Positions 17,986 to 32,200 of a DNA stretch of 64,000 bases are shown in pieces. Source of the stretch: Leuctra nigra (taxonomy: Eukaryota; Arthropoda; Insecta; Plecoptera; Leuctridae); NCBI GenBank assembly GCA_934045905.1, contig OW203762.1, forward strand, positions 42,075,702 through 42,139,701, written 5' to 3'. The first letter of the stretch is position 1, and every line of letters begins with the position of its first letter. The notes under the pieces are model-generated. The model was not told the DNA's origin. It did no database searches and saw nothing but the letters and a program-made list of their open reading frames with translations. Made by a program: the position numbers and the translations under genes.

Positions 17986-20900
17986 AAATGTTTTATCACT
18001 TAGGATGTCATACTGCATTCGTAAGTTTGTTCTCAGCGTCTTGTTCTTTGAATATTTTGTCCAAAATTTTGTCTACGATAAACTCAATGATGTCATCGAT
18101 TTGTCAGTAAGAAAAGAACATCCGATCAGAAGAATAAACCGCTAAGAGCTTTTTGACAGAAAAGGTGGTCGAAGTAAATAAATGATTGATATACATTTCT
18201 AACAAAGAAGCGCAAACAATGCGGAAAGTAGTTGTGATCAAGAGTAATTTATTACAGTTTAGTAGTTCATCATCGTAACAAAGTCGTTGCGATATTGAGA
18301 AGTCATTTATATGAACTTAGTTGTAATGAAATACATGCATCATAGAAGATAATACAAGTGACTGATGCTTTTTCTTAAAACATGCATCATGGGGTATTAC
18401 TTAAGATTTAATTTTCCAGAATTCGACATACATATTTAAAATTATAGTTTATAGATACTTACACAATAGACATGTATACAATACATGTCTATGCTTACAC
18501 ACTGTACATGTCTCTATGAGATTTTAAGTTGTCGTGTACTAAAATTGTGAGAAACTTTTTGCTTTAAAATTTTAAAATTAATGATAACATCTTTTGCACA
18601 TTTGCTTTGATTAATGAGCTACGGAAATCTTTCTTACTCGACATGAAAACATATAAAACGTGATACCACGTGACAAAACATATAAAACACGAAATTAGCC
18701 AAATATAATATTGCACATAAGAGGAAGATAATGTATTTTCCTCATTCTATAAGTGATTCTACCTTTTGTCCCCCACTTGACCTTTTTCGCCTCCAATATT
18801 TTGGTCCCGATTTTTTTTTACGAAATATTGCTATTGCATTAAAAGAATTGTAGAGACCGCAATTTTCACTCTACAGACTTGCAAGTGGGCTCGTTGTCTT
18901 CGCTATGAATAGGCCAAGAAAAGAAGGCACTAAGTTTCTTTTTGTCAATAACTTGATATCTAACCTCGCCAGGCACCAATAAATGTGGGGTTTCTTGACG
19001 AAAAATCCGGTACCTACCGACTTTATTTTAGAAAAATTGCAATAAAATTACCGAAAAAGGACTTAAGTACCCACTAGGTAGGTATATGTATTATGATCAT
19101 TCATGCCAAGTTCAGCTTGCTATGTTGAACGGTTATTCTGTTTCGATCTTTTATGTGAAACGTCTTGAACCAGTTTGGATTGTCCCGGATATTTTTTTGA
19201 CTTTCCAAAATGGGTTGATTTCGCTAAATCGGTCTCAGCTGACACTTACAATATTTGCCCTGAAATTAAATAGTCATAACCCCCCACTGAATCCCCTTAA
19301 GAAATCCAAGACAAATTCGCCCAGATTTATTAAAAATAAAATTATTTTTATTTAGAAATTCATAAATAAACATAAATTCACCTCATTCCTCAAAGTAACT
19401 CCAAATAAATTCATCAAACACGTTAACGTCGTCTGGTTTAATCTGTTTTTTCAACTGTAACGTCAATCATTTGTAGCTTTCTTCCCAATGAATGAATAAT
19501 TTTGAAACTTTCACATACCTATTAAATTTTAGTGTGTTTTCTAATATGTGTACAAATTTCAGAATCCTATCTATAATAGTGTCGATAAAAAGTGACCTCT
19601 CAATTAGGGTGATATTTTTTACGCCACCCGGAATACTTGAAATTCGTATGTCTTGGCAAATTTGAGTAAAAATGAATAAGACCGTGATTATATTTTTTAT
19701 TTCTCCTTCATTCTCCTACCCTTCATTCTTCCGCAATGTTTGTAAATGAAATGAAGAGATTCATGCGTTTTATTTTAATGACTCATTTAGATATCTACTC
19801 ATGCTGCGGTAGGTATATCTCATTTCCACTCATACCAACTGAGAATCTAGAAAGTAAGAAGAAAATACTCGAGAACACGTAGAAACATAGGAATGTGCAC
19901 TTTGAATTTAATATTGATGGCAAATAAAATGAATTCTGTATGAATATTCAATGTAAGCTTTGACACATCACAATAATCAACATAACAACTATATCCTTCC
20001 TCCGCCAGCCGGCGCACAAGTACTCAATTGACTCAAGTCGTCTTCGTGTTGATAGTCGCTTTCGTGTTGATAGAGTGCTCGTAGGTCGCCACCACACCAC
20101 TACACGCAACTCATTCAATATTCGAAAAGCTTTTACGTAAAAGTTGCTTTCCAAACGTCGAGTGATAGTGACTTTCATTTAAGTTGAAAACTCTGTAATA
20201 CTTTGAGAGAGAAGCTGGTTTACTATGAATAAAATAACTACGAGTAATTATAACTAAATATCGGTAATGAAACTAATTTAGAAAAAAATGTTATTAGAAT
20301 TGGATTAATGTGACACATGAAACTTATGCAATGAATTAATGCTGTTTTTTTATTTCTAAGCAAGAACTTTGTGAGGAAGGACTTTATAAGTGGGTATTAC
20401 ACTTCAAATTAGACAATTTCAATCATAAAGCCAATCGGATTTCAGAGTTTCACTAGTTGGATGGCTGCTTTCTTTAATAATAAAATTCAAGCCATACTTT
20501 GAGATTTATACTGATTGAAGAATATGTTGGTAATACCTAATGTTCTTACCCATTTCCTTTGCTATGGCCTATTCACATTCGAGACACATACGAGACATTT
20601 TGTGGCCTATAAAAGTTTCAATTTCACTTCAATAATACCAGCAGTTCCAATTTGAATGAAAATAAAATAGCAATCATCTATTGTCAACGGTTGAACGAGT
20701 CAATAATTCGATCATCGATATCATCAAATTCACGGACTCACATCCCAATGGTAGCCTAGGCATTTTGTCAGAAGTTCTCCTAGGTCTTAGTTCAGAATAC
20801 CGTAAGATTTAATTTTCAGTTTTCCCAATTTCCAACGACTTCAACGTGACCGAGTATATCTATTATTACGAGATTCGAACTTATCCTCTCAGATTCAATT

Positions 20901-23900
20901 TCCTTCGAACGTCAGATAAAAAAATATTCCCCGCATTTTTTTTTATATAGATTTGATGTCTCTCTGCTTCATCGTCGCCGCGTTGGAAACGACGCTTGGC
21001 GTCGATGTTGGCGTCGACTCTTGCTTGCAGGTCAGGTTTCACGTAGGGGTTACTAATAACAACAATCCCTTAGGTTTCTGTAAAGCACAAATATCGGAAA
21101 ACAGTTAAGCTCTCTTTTACACAGATGCTCTTGTTATAGGACCGTCAATATAGACTGGCTTTCAAATGACCAGTGAACCGTGGCTTTTATAAAGCAAGAA
21201 ACTTAGACAGCTTGTGAGCACCCTCTTGGGAAGAAAAATTAAACATAGTTTACAGTTAGGTGGTGGTAATAATAAAGTGTAAAAGTTTTACAGGGTTAAT
21301 AATTATCAATAGCTTCTAGTAGCTTCTAGCTTCTAGATAAAAGACTAGATCCATGACTAGTTTTTAAATCTTCTTATAAAGTGCTTTGTAAATATGGGTC
21401 AGAAAACAAGAAGTCAGTGTATTATTTATGGAACATTGCAGTGATAATAACAATATCTGTGGTGGCTGACATATATCAGTTTATATCACAGATGCGGCCA
21501 ATCACAAGAGGGCAGCTCCTTTTTGCTAAGAAGTTCTCTCTGATATTGGCTCTGTTAAACTAACTAACTACTTGGACTTGTAATATCTTGGAGGAAAGTT
21601 GTCTGTTTTACCGGCATTGTCTAAATAGATGGTAAATAATTGAGCAATACCTATTCAATGTCTAAGAGTTCTTTGTAAAAGTTTTCTTAACACGTGAAAA
21701 AGTATAAAGACTTGCGAGTTTCTATGATATTTTTAATCGCCACTGAGCTTTGTACCGGGCGAGCGAACGTCATTATTTAGGAAAGACGAAATTAGGAAAA
21801 CTTCGTTATCTTACTTTCTCAGATGAATAATACGATATGCCTTGAACGCACGTTTTGAAATTGCTACGAAGAGGGTTAATCAAAATTTAAATTCCGAAAA
21901 TTTAATCACGAAGTACGAAGAATAATTTTGATTCGTTTTGATAAATGCCTTCTATTTTGAAGACAAAATATAACATCGAATATAGTAGAACGAACATCAG
22001 TATATTTGAAATTATGGTAAGAGCTCAACGCTAGACATCGGCAGCCATCTTCACCTATAAGATTTATTCATATTCCATCCACTTGTATTCATGCGGAAGG
22101 AGATATCTAATATTGAACGCATACGGTATATATGAAAATAAAGTTAGTCTTTTCATGAAAAACTCGAAAGAAAATCCAATTAGTATTTCATCTGACCTAT
22201 ATCACTATTGATTTGTCTTGTTTCTGATCTCAGAGTGACAGAGGAACTCGGAGCGACTTCAATATACTTGAAGTCTTATAAATCACTTGGATTCCGACTT
22301 GACATCAGACTGGTGTTGACATCTGGCGGGACAGATGAAGATCATTATATCAAGTGACATCTACATCGCACATCGAGCTGAAAATCTCAGACTCATGTTC
22401 CCCGGATTCTGATTGCCAGGAGATCGAAATAGGTTAATATATAGATTAGGTAAGAGCTTGACTATGTTCAGACGTGAATAAGGTGTTGGGATAAAACACT
22501 TTAATTGATTAAAAGAGGCACAGTGTGGATATTTCAAAAAAATCCCATTGAGTCACTGTGGACGATGAAAGTTCAAAATACGCGTTCGAAATTCGAATGA
22601 TATTTGGAATAATGGAAAATATAACAGAGCTCTGATTCGTTTAGAAAACGTCTTTCAAACTAGGAATTCCAAAATGAAAATGTTGCGCATTGCTTTTTTC
22701 ATCCGAGAAAAACGTTTTTAATATATTCAGAGTATTTTTGTCTCTTTCGCATGTATGTTAATCCGTTACATAAACAAAATTAAATAATATTTAGAAATAG
22801 TGAACTTCGTACTAAATTCTCACTGCAGCTTACACGAATCACGAAAGCAAGCACTTCAACAAAGCTGTATCATGAAGGATAAGCCGAGATCATCTTTCAC
22901 TTCTCGTTAATTCTTTTATGCAACCCGGCAAGGCTTAAGATAAATCTCTCTCTCCCTCTCTCAGCCTCTCAATTAACCCCATCCCTTCTCCAGAGTATTT
23001 TGTATCGCAGCACACTATATCCAGACGCCATGCTTGATTGTTCCTTGGAATGAACCTGAATCTCTGAACGCCGAACACTGCGCCTTGTAATGTTTATGTG
23101 ACACTTGTTTAATGGCACGCAATGGCGTCACGACGCATATAAAGTGACGCCGACGGCACTGGACGGCATCTGGCGCTAGATATACTAGGTTCAGAGTAAT
23201 GAGAATGCGTATCGTCTACGGGAAACTTGAAGCAGTGAGTGAGAGAGAAAGAAGTAGAGAAATCAAGACAAGAAATATTACCATTTGTGAAGACTAAAGG
23301 TAATCAAAACACTTGATAAAAACTCACACGCGTTCCATTTGAAGTCACGTGACTGTAAATACTAACTCATAATAAATTATGCTTTGTTGCTCGTAGTGTT
23401 TTTACTTCTTCTGTCAACTTGATGACGCTCAGCTCAGACAAATGACGCAATTGACCGTGTCGTGTTTTTGGAACAGTTCCAAAAATTTCAGAAGTGAGCG
23501 TTGAATTCACGCTAAACCATGAGCAGGATAGGGACAGGACGCTAAACCAAAACTTAGTCCACAATTTTTAGAATAAGAGTATTTTTTAATCTCTGATGAC
23601 TTACTGACAACTGGTGACTGATTGCATAAATATGACGTCGAGTTGTTAATTTATTCATTTTAATTGGTATCAGAGAAACAAATCAAAGAAAGTTGATGTT
23701 TGATTGAAATAAGATTTCTCGATTGAAAATATCGAACCACAAATCGAATTCTCTTTCAAAGTGAATTCTATCACAAGATTCGCTTTTTTCTAGATTTTAA
23801 TTAGCTCCCCTCTTGTTCACCTTCCCTTCGCCTGGAAAATAATTAAAACAGTTAACTGACTGGAGAACTCGTTAACCCACGCCGGTAGTATTTCCAACAA

Positions 23901-24783
23901 GTAGGCTTGCGCATGTGCCGACTGATACCACCTCCAATCACAGCGGAGTTCACGAAAAGTTCGATTTTACAAGTTAATTAATCTTCATAACCGAGGTTTT
24001 TTAAATTTAATTTAGGTGAAAGTCAGCGTACAATGAGAGCTGGAAATAAGAACTTGAATTTTTCATCTCTTTGAACATCTGAAATAAATAAGGATTTTAA
24101 CATTTTAGAGTATTGCCAACTAAGTTCCTTGTACTCCATCTTAACTGTTGGAAGTTTTTCAAAATCCGACCTGATATCTTTGTTAATTCTTTTGTAACCT
24201 AATAAAAACAGTATCGATATCCGAGACGCACAATTAGGATATCTGACTGCATTGTAATTAATAACTCAACTTACAGTTTAGGAACTTAACTTACTGGAAA
24301 GTTAACGATCGATCGACTTAAGCAGAATCTTTTCAAATCAATTCGTCACATTATCACGTAACTTTTGAAATGATCGATTGACTTACTGATCTTTATACTA
24401 TGACTTAATCTTTTGGCAGATTTACATTGTATTGATCTTGTTATCGATCGAGTGTTATTCTCACGTAAGATAGGGTTTCGATTGACATCATAGTTACATG
24501 ATTGCTGTGCCGATGCTGTTCCTGTAATAAGTATCTAATCTGTGATTTCTCTCGATGACGTATGGATAGCATTGCTGTGCGAGTAATAACAAGAAACGAT
24601 CAGAAGGAAGGAAATGCATTGGTAATATTAATTTGTCCCAATTTTTAAATACTTTCCTAAAATTTAAACAGTTTATTAGGACAATGAATGGTTTTATAGC
24701 AGAGTATCGAAAAACTGGCCCTTATCTAAAAACCAATGTCAGATTTATTTTCAAACTGAAATGGGCCTAAAGAATATGTGATC
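17986..24783. other. Long AT-rich stretch without recognisable genes
   Basis: No open frame here has a domain. Small points: an inverted repeat around 18468-18495 (ATAGACATGT arms), repeated AAAACATATAAAAC near 18647 and 18677, a CGTGTTGATAG direct repeat near 20045-20070, and a CT-rich patch near 22948. A GC-richer patch at 23090-23180 contains TATAAA at 23138-23143 but no start-site motif I would defend. Confidence 0.45.
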
Positions 24784-24932
24784 TTTATGTGATCGCGTCC
24801 AGGGATGCGATCACATAAAATGAGAACTATCTTGTCACGGTGACAAGCTTCTGATCTCAATGTTATTCACGGCCTTCTAGGGTCTTGCCACTGTGATAAG
24901 TAAGTTATCATTTTATGTGATTGCACCCCAGG
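24784..24932. mobile_element. 134-bp MITE, copy 2, abutting a truncated end of another copy
   Basis: 24799-24932 matches the MITE at 12236-12368 in both arms and loop (ATGTTATTCACGGCCTTCTA). Just left of it, 24784-24796 (TTTATGTGATCGC) is the inner part of the opposite end of the same family, so an earlier copy appears to have been largely lost against this one. No target duplication is seen. Confidence 0.8.
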
Positions 24933-25436
24933 TGTGTCTGGTATAAATATAAAGATATTTAAGATGAGAGTGTGAGGACTAGTGTCAAAATATTGTAGTA
25001 CGCGTCGTCTTTAAGCTCAAGGTGGTATGAAAGTTGACGGAATGTGAACGACGCCACTAGCGCCGCGGCGGCATGTTGAATAAGCGCTATCACATCCGGG
25101 TTCAGTGGGGGTTATGTGAGCATCCATATCACATTCCATCACATAAATCAACAAGTGAGAGTTCAAGAGATCGAACTGAAGCGTGTGGAATCTTATGCAT
25201 CTGAGACACAGCACAACATTGTCATTTGTAGCCGTTGCTTCGTCGACTTATGTAATAGATCAGACTAGACTCGTAACATTTTGACTTCAGGGGATACAGC
25301 ACTGAGCAAAGTGATGATGCAGAGTAATCGTTACTTACTAAGTAATTACTGATGCACTGCATTTACATTTGTCTGAATTTTGTCAATTGACCAATGTAGA
25401 TCTCCTCCCCCCACTACGTCATAAAACAAAAGTCAA
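24933..25436. other. Intergenic stretch with GC-rich CGCC motif
   Basis: A GC-rich patch near 25050-25075 (CACTAGCGCCGCGGCGGC) sits between GGAATGTGA (near 25040) and its inverse TCACATTCC (near 25131). This is possibly a weak inverted-repeat element. No gene. Confidence 0.35.
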
Positions 25437-25498
25437 TGTTTGGTCAGTGACAGCTGTCAGTGACCAAACAACTGTCAGTTAACAGCAAACAGCTGTTT
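25437..25498. repeat. 34-bp palindrome centred on CAGCTG, with second E-box palindrome
   Basis: 25437-25470 is its own inverse except at one position per arm, with CAGCTG in the centre. 25487-25498 is the perfect palindrome AAACAGCTGTTT. CAGCTG is the bHLH E-box, so a regulatory role is possible. Nothing more can be shown. Confidence 0.7.
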
Positions 25499-28400
25499 CT
25501 TACAGAATGTAACAGTTTTATTATCTAAAAAATTGCCATTATTAATAGTAATGACTTAAACTATCTACTTGAATATTGTTCAGTCTCAATTAACCTATCA
25601 TAAGAGAGGTAGTGCCTTTTTAAGTTGACGAAACAATCCAGTGACAGAAGCCATTAAAAAGTAAAACTCTTTGGCAACATACCTGACAAAATATAATTTG
25701 CTTCGTTGTACCACTGTAATCATTGCCCAGCATATCATCAAACATGATTTATATGAGTTTAAATATATTGATAGTACTATTTCAAGTGGTAAATTAAACT
25801 ATTAAACACGTGTGAGCTAAATTCTTTGAACTTTTTGAATTTCATTTGTCTGAAAGCAAAATTGTTATTTTCTCTTAACCCTGGCGTTACCATGCTAATA
25901 CTTTTGTCTTTCATAAGGCAACGCCCACCTTCATTGGTCAATTATGTATTCATTTTGAAAAATCGATGGAATCACAGGAAATAAATTTTGGAACTAGTTT
26001 ACGAAACCGTGTATAAATTGACTTGCCATATTATGGTGTACGTGGGATTGAAATCTCGTTTCCTTCTTTTAAAAGTTTCACAGAGCTGATGATGTAAATT
26101 TGCAGACAAAATTGAAAATGTATTTCTGTCACATGGGTGGAAATTAATAATTCAGGTAGATTTATAAACATTTTAAACGAAACATTTTCTTCCGCCTGTA
26201 AGAATTGCGTGCATATTGGAAATCCGTCAAAATGTCAATACGTAAGTCAATAAGTAATGTAAACATTAAAATGTATATACAACTATGTCACAAAGTTTAT
26301 CTCCCAAGTAAGCAGTTTAAACATTGGTAGATGAGGCCATGATGCTACCCGCAATACACATCAGTGCTGCGGGCGGTATTCAGAATCGACGTGGCACCTC
26401 CACCAAAGTACAGCTTTCATTAAATTTTTACGCTTGACTTTATTAAAGACATTATTCATGTCAAACGAAGTGAAAAACATGTTTGCTTTCTGTAATACAA
26501 GAAAGTTTCTTGTTGCGTGTTTGTGTGAGGATTGACACAATCGGTTTAGCGGGGTATTTTATGTCGAAGCACGATCTTACGAGATAAAAACAAAATTGAC
26601 AATACGACTTTTGACAAGAGCTGAAGAACGAACGAAAGTAAGAAAGCGGATAAAAATGTTTAATACAAGTAATTTATTACATTGTTTTACTATGATTAAT
26701 GACTCATGCTTAATCCTTTGAATTTTAATTTTTCCTAATAACGTCCTAATTTACATAGATATTCGTGGAAGGATGACAAATGAACGCCATTTTGACGGGA
26801 AGTTTTAATGGGGTGTCAAAACAAAACGTTGTGGCGTTTTGTTTTCAACAATAAAACAATGCCCCAGTTCCTAAGTACCTCATTCCCTATACAGTAGAAA
26901 CAGGAATTTACTTCAATCTAACATGGAAGTAAGAGGTGTGATACAATGTCTTTTGGCAGAATAGTTAAACAAGTATTCTAATGCCTCAACAACATCTCCT
27001 AACGAGAATTAATTTGTATCAGATGAATTATGTCAGTTTAACCCGAGAATGTGGCTCGGCGTGATAACAGTATTCTATCAAATCCATTCAGGAAGTGTTA
27101 TGACGTCATTAGCAAATAATCCTACGACACACAAAGGACACAAAGCAGAATTTTAAAATGAATTAGAGTCAAAACCGCATTAATTAAGTGAATATCACTG
27201 TTTATGGCTGTTTAGGATCTAAACAGCCATTGGTGAAGTCGTAGTAGGCTGAAGCTTTAATAAAATGAAATTTTAATGCAACTTTTGACAATATTTGAAG
27301 TCAAAGAGATAAATTAGGTGACTGAATCCCAATAAATCAGTTTCGAAAAGTTTATTTAATATCGACATGCGTTTATAAAATTATAATATTTCAGAGGCTT
27401 TGCGTGTTGCTGATTCTCAATACAGTTTCTATGTTAACAATAAAGCTGCATTTCAAAAACAGTATTCGCAAAATCCGTTGTTAAATTTATTTGTTTATTT
27501 ATAGGTAACATACAAAAAATACTGTAGTAAAATCAAATAGACAGCATTTAGGTTGGTATGACCGCTCCACAATAGATCTCATGTCACATAGAAAGACATC
27601 TTGTACATAAATAATGGAATATACATGACGCACGCTAACGCGTTTAGTAAGTCCCACTCCATAACATCGAATGGCTATGTCATGTGGACTTGTATAACAA
27701 TTCCATTCCACCTAAAGTTAAGCCTAAATGGGTATTAAATGAGGGTTCCGAGACTTGCGGAACTAACATGCAACTCAGCTTGGGGTATAGATTTATACAC
27801 AATTGGTAAAATGTTTCCCTTGTCTATGTAAAGTTTCCTAATTTTCCATTCATGTCCACTGGCCTAACGATGACACTTGGGAAAGCTTGTGTAGCGGTGA
27901 GTCATCGTTCTTAAATTAACTCTGCTGTATCATTCGAAATGTCATGCGGCGGCTCCGAACTTCATCCCGAAGTTGCACGAGAAACTCCGATGTCATGCTA
28001 TGGAAAGTTCACCATTAACGTATCTCGTTGCGGTTTCTTGTGGTGTCATGTCTTGAATCCGACATCAGCTAAGCTCTTTGCTTACCGTATTTCGTATAAG
28101 TGAAAACGTTGGTTTTGAATACAATACGTTCTTGCTAGTAAAATGTCGGTGTAGGGAGGGGGGTTGTTTGTTAAGGGGTGGTGGTAATTAGAAGGGAGAC
28201 TAACTCGCAACAACCACAAGCTTACCTTCTCGATAATCTAATGATACGCCTGTGTAAATGGCTCAGACGCCTCTAGGTTTGGTAAACGAATATACCTTGG
28301 GTTGGTTTAGAAGTTGGTCGAGCAAGAGACACTGTTAAGTGATGTTATCGTCCACGTACCCGCAACATTGTTAGGTCTGCTCTGCAGCTGATGACTTTAT

Positions 28401-29124
28401 TGTCGTAATTATGTTTTGTGAGATGGATTGAGCATGTTATTGGTGGTGACATGTCACAGACTGTTCCCGTGTTCATCTGGTGAAAATGTCTGGAGTTTAA
28501 AGAGTTATTCGGGTAAAGAATTGGCTGAGAAGATAACTCAATTGTAATGGTTAAATAAGCAGACTCTTCCTTAAAGATTGATTTACTTTTCTCCAGAAAT
28601 ATCATTGCTATTTTCATATTCCAGCCGAGAATTTTATGAAAAGATGGAATAAATTGTGCACAAGATAATCTGTCTCATTAAACTCTCCTCATTTTTTTTT
28701 GCTTCATTAAGACATGTCATGCAAATATAATATGCTTACGACGCTAAGTAAAATGGAGTATCAACTGAAAATTCTGTGAAAATTTGTCCCCAAAAAATAA
28801 ACAAACGTAAGCTTTAATTTGTTGCCTCTGTCAGAAAAACATGTAGTTGTGTGCAAGATTTTATTTTTTAGTGAGATGTAACTTTGCTGAATCTTTTTTT
28901 GATGACTTGCCAGTTGTTTGTAGGGTCCCACAAGATTTACTGATACGGAATATTATCACATGAACAATATTTTCAAAAGTTTTAGTATTGTCATTTCGAT
29001 ATCATGAACGTTCTAGAGAAAATGCTAATTTCAATACAATCACATTTTTTTATTGAACATCGTTTCCATTAACATTTCGTTTTCTTAGCAACTGGAAGTA
29101 TAAACGATTGTAAAAAAACATTTA
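25499..29124. other. AT-rich stretch without recognisable genes
   Basis: No supported gene. At 26391-26404 the motif GTGGCACCTCCACC is an inverted, isolated piece of the minisatellite unit found at 12035-13531. A TGCGGG/ACCCGC inverted pair lies just before it. G-rich sequence lies near 28155-28200. Confidence 0.45.
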
Positions 29125-29241
29125 GGGCCAGGTTTAGACATATCGCTTATGTTGCGGTTTTCGTTAGATGTAACGCCGGTATGTTATCGGTAATATGATA
29201 TGAACTCAACGAGAATGTAACTAGAAGTGGAATACTGGCCC
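29125..29241. mobile_element. Candidate 117-bp MITE with TA flanks
   Basis: Ends GGGCCAG and CTGGCCC are perfect inverses and are each flanked by TA (29123-29124 and 29242-29243), as in Tc1/mariner-type insertions. The inverted repeat is only 7 bp, or 11 bp counting the flanks, and no second copy was seen, so the call is weak. Confidence 0.35.
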
Positions 29242-32200
29242 TAAAAAAGCAACTGAAATATTTCAAGTCGTCTCATTACTTTTAAGTGAATCTCTAAGAA
29301 CTTATAAAGGCAAAACACAAGCTATTTTGAGACATTATTTTAAAGATTGTTATTCTCAGAACTGAATATACTCCGAATGGAGATATGCATCTGTGCTCTG
29401 AAAGTGTACTCAAATATATTAAATATTTTTTCATGTTTCTTGGATATTTCATCATGTTTCCTCAAAACACTCTAGAATGTTATGAAAGAGACGTTCAAAA
29501 CAACTACTCAGAGAACAGTGTAATTTACCAACCGACATGTGTTTTATGTTTAAAGCGTTACTTAAATTATTATCTCAGTTAAAATCCAAAAAAAAGTTAA
29601 AATCCAAAATAATGTAACTTCGAAAGCAATCCCAATTGCCATTACAAGTATAGAGAGTGTCACCTCAATAGTAGTGAAAATGCTAAGGTGATGCGTTTTC
29701 AGACGTGATTTAACATTCAATTCAATCCAAAGTCAAGTTTTAAAGTTCAGTTCAAAATGATGCAATACTTCGAAGTACGAAGTTTAACACAAATTAAATT
29801 TTATAAAATTGATTTCGCAAGTATTCACTCTTTTGTAGTAAAAGTCAAGGTTTACGTTTAAATACAATTTCTGAATAGCGTAAAGGAATTTCTGAATAGC
29901 GTAAAGGTACGTTGATTACTTTTATTTCCGGTAGGTATGCGTCTTGAAAATGTAAACATACAGTCCGACAACAAATAACTTTGGACAATGAATAACTCCG
30001 ATCATAGAAAAACTAAACATTCATAACACACAGAATATTTTGACAATTATTAATAAACGCATAGCAATTCAATGAACACCCTCGACGCCATGAGTAGGTA
30101 CTCGAGTTAATTACATACAATTATTAAACAAACTAGCAGGTGCGCTTAGCTACAGATTACGCTGTGGTGTCTGAGAGAGAATTCCCTTTAATTCCAGCCG
30201 CTATCATCTCAAGTAGTTATGTTATTGAACACTTAACCATCTCTTGCGAGAAGAAATCTCTTTTCTAACGTCTTTACCGTCAAACTTACAAACTGGTGCA
30301 AATCTTCAAACTTTGGTTACGGATAGAAAAGTTTAGAATTTACAAACATTTTAGTAACGCATTGAAGTCTTTGACGGAACGATTTCGGCTGTAAGATTGT
30401 CGGAGTGAACGCAAAGTTGTCTCCTCGCTATTCTCCTGCGTACAATGCGTAGGATGTCTTCGCCGAAGAGTCGTATAACGTAATGACTCTCTAATGACTC
30501 GGTCGAGTTGGATTCGTCTGCCTTACTTCCAGCTTATCAGTGCTTCAACAACCTGCAACTTGTCCCTATCATTATTCGAAATTGTAGACGCTACAGCTTG
30601 ACATTTCCAGTAGACATATTTTATATGAATTCGAATACAATGGATTTGAAGTGAATATCTCATGTTATCCAAGATAATGTAAATGTTACTAAGAAAACGC
30701 GAGCAATAACCAGTTTATGGACAAGACTTTGTCTTGCATGTGATACAAGAGGATGTGCTGATCTGTAGACCATGGATTTCAGGGGGAAGAGACAGTTGGT
30801 CCAATGATGGTGAGATAAAATAAATTGAGGTGTTGTATATTGAAGATGTATCATCCCAAATATAATAAAATGTAAAATGTCATAAACGCTTTACAATGAC
30901 GATCTTCTTTAAAATTTTATGTGGATAATAAGAAATGCCTAAATTAGTGCCAAATGTCATATTGATCGGTAATGCCACTTGAGGTACGTGTATTTCAGTC
31001 TGAAATCAATCAGAAGATTGTGAAAAAGTTGGTTTGCAAGTTAGTTTTGGAATTATGTTCATATTATTTCTCAATTTACTTGAAAAGAGAAAATTTATAT
31101 ACTGTATTGCGCGATCGAAGAGAAAAATATGAAGCCTAAAATGCGCAAAAACAACAAAGAAACACAGAGACGTGTGCCAAAAGCGTTAAATAATGACCCT
31201 CGCTCCGCTGTATAATAATGAAAGTGTACAATTTGTAGAAATACGTGGAGAGTCGGCTTGTCGTCAGGAGAATGTGGGGCTTTATGACACAAGGCGGGAA
31301 GTAATTGTCGTGTGTAAGTAGAATGTGGGTCTTCATGGCGCATGTAATTCAAGCATGAGGTCAAGAATGTAACTACTACATTTATGCAACAGCCCTGGGG
31401 GTGTGGTAGAAGTCTCGCTTTAAAGTGAACATCATTAGTAGCTTCCTTACTGCCTGAAGCGGTTGAGCATGAAAGTAGTCGGAAGCGAAATCTTCCAGCG
31501 CTTGTGATAAGGGAACCAAATTCAAAGTTAGTTTGACATTCATATAATGCAGTAAATCATTTCATTTTGTCGGAAAACGGTTTAAAGACGTCGTTAACGG
31601 AGATTATGACAAATCTTAGGAGATAATATATCACCCATACAATTATTTACTTACAATTCGGTAACAAATCGGTTTCACTGCAATTTTTCTGTATACATTC
31701 TGTCACTGTTCAAATTCAATAATTTATGCCAGTTTGGTTTTAAATGTTTCATACTTATACTTTTTACTGATTTCGTAATAAATCTATACTCAACAATGGA
31801 GATAATTATGTTTTATATATTGATGATAATTTTAAATAATTTGTTTCATTAAATCAATTAAATTTTAATTGCCTAATTATTACTAATGCTTACATTGTTA
31901 TTAATATAATGAATAATATACACAGTTGCTACGAGTTTAGTGGTTTAGATAATGTATTTATGCTTCTGTTTTGAATGTAGTATAAATCTGATCTTTCGCG
32001 CAAGAAAACAAACCAATATCCGCTTTATGTTTGAGTGCCGTTCAGAGCTTTCACTCTCAACACCTTCAATTGCAACATTTATCTTATCCCAACGTTCATC
32101 TTTGTTGCGATTTAGCTGGGATTCATTTTGTTTTATACCATCGCATTTCAATGTTTTAACAAAGGGGGTTAACAACTTTTCGCAGTCTAGAAATGTGTTC

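Noticed and set aside
23090..23230. TATAAA at 23138 in a GC-richer patch as a promoter
   Set aside because: No good initiator at the expected distance and no gene downstream.
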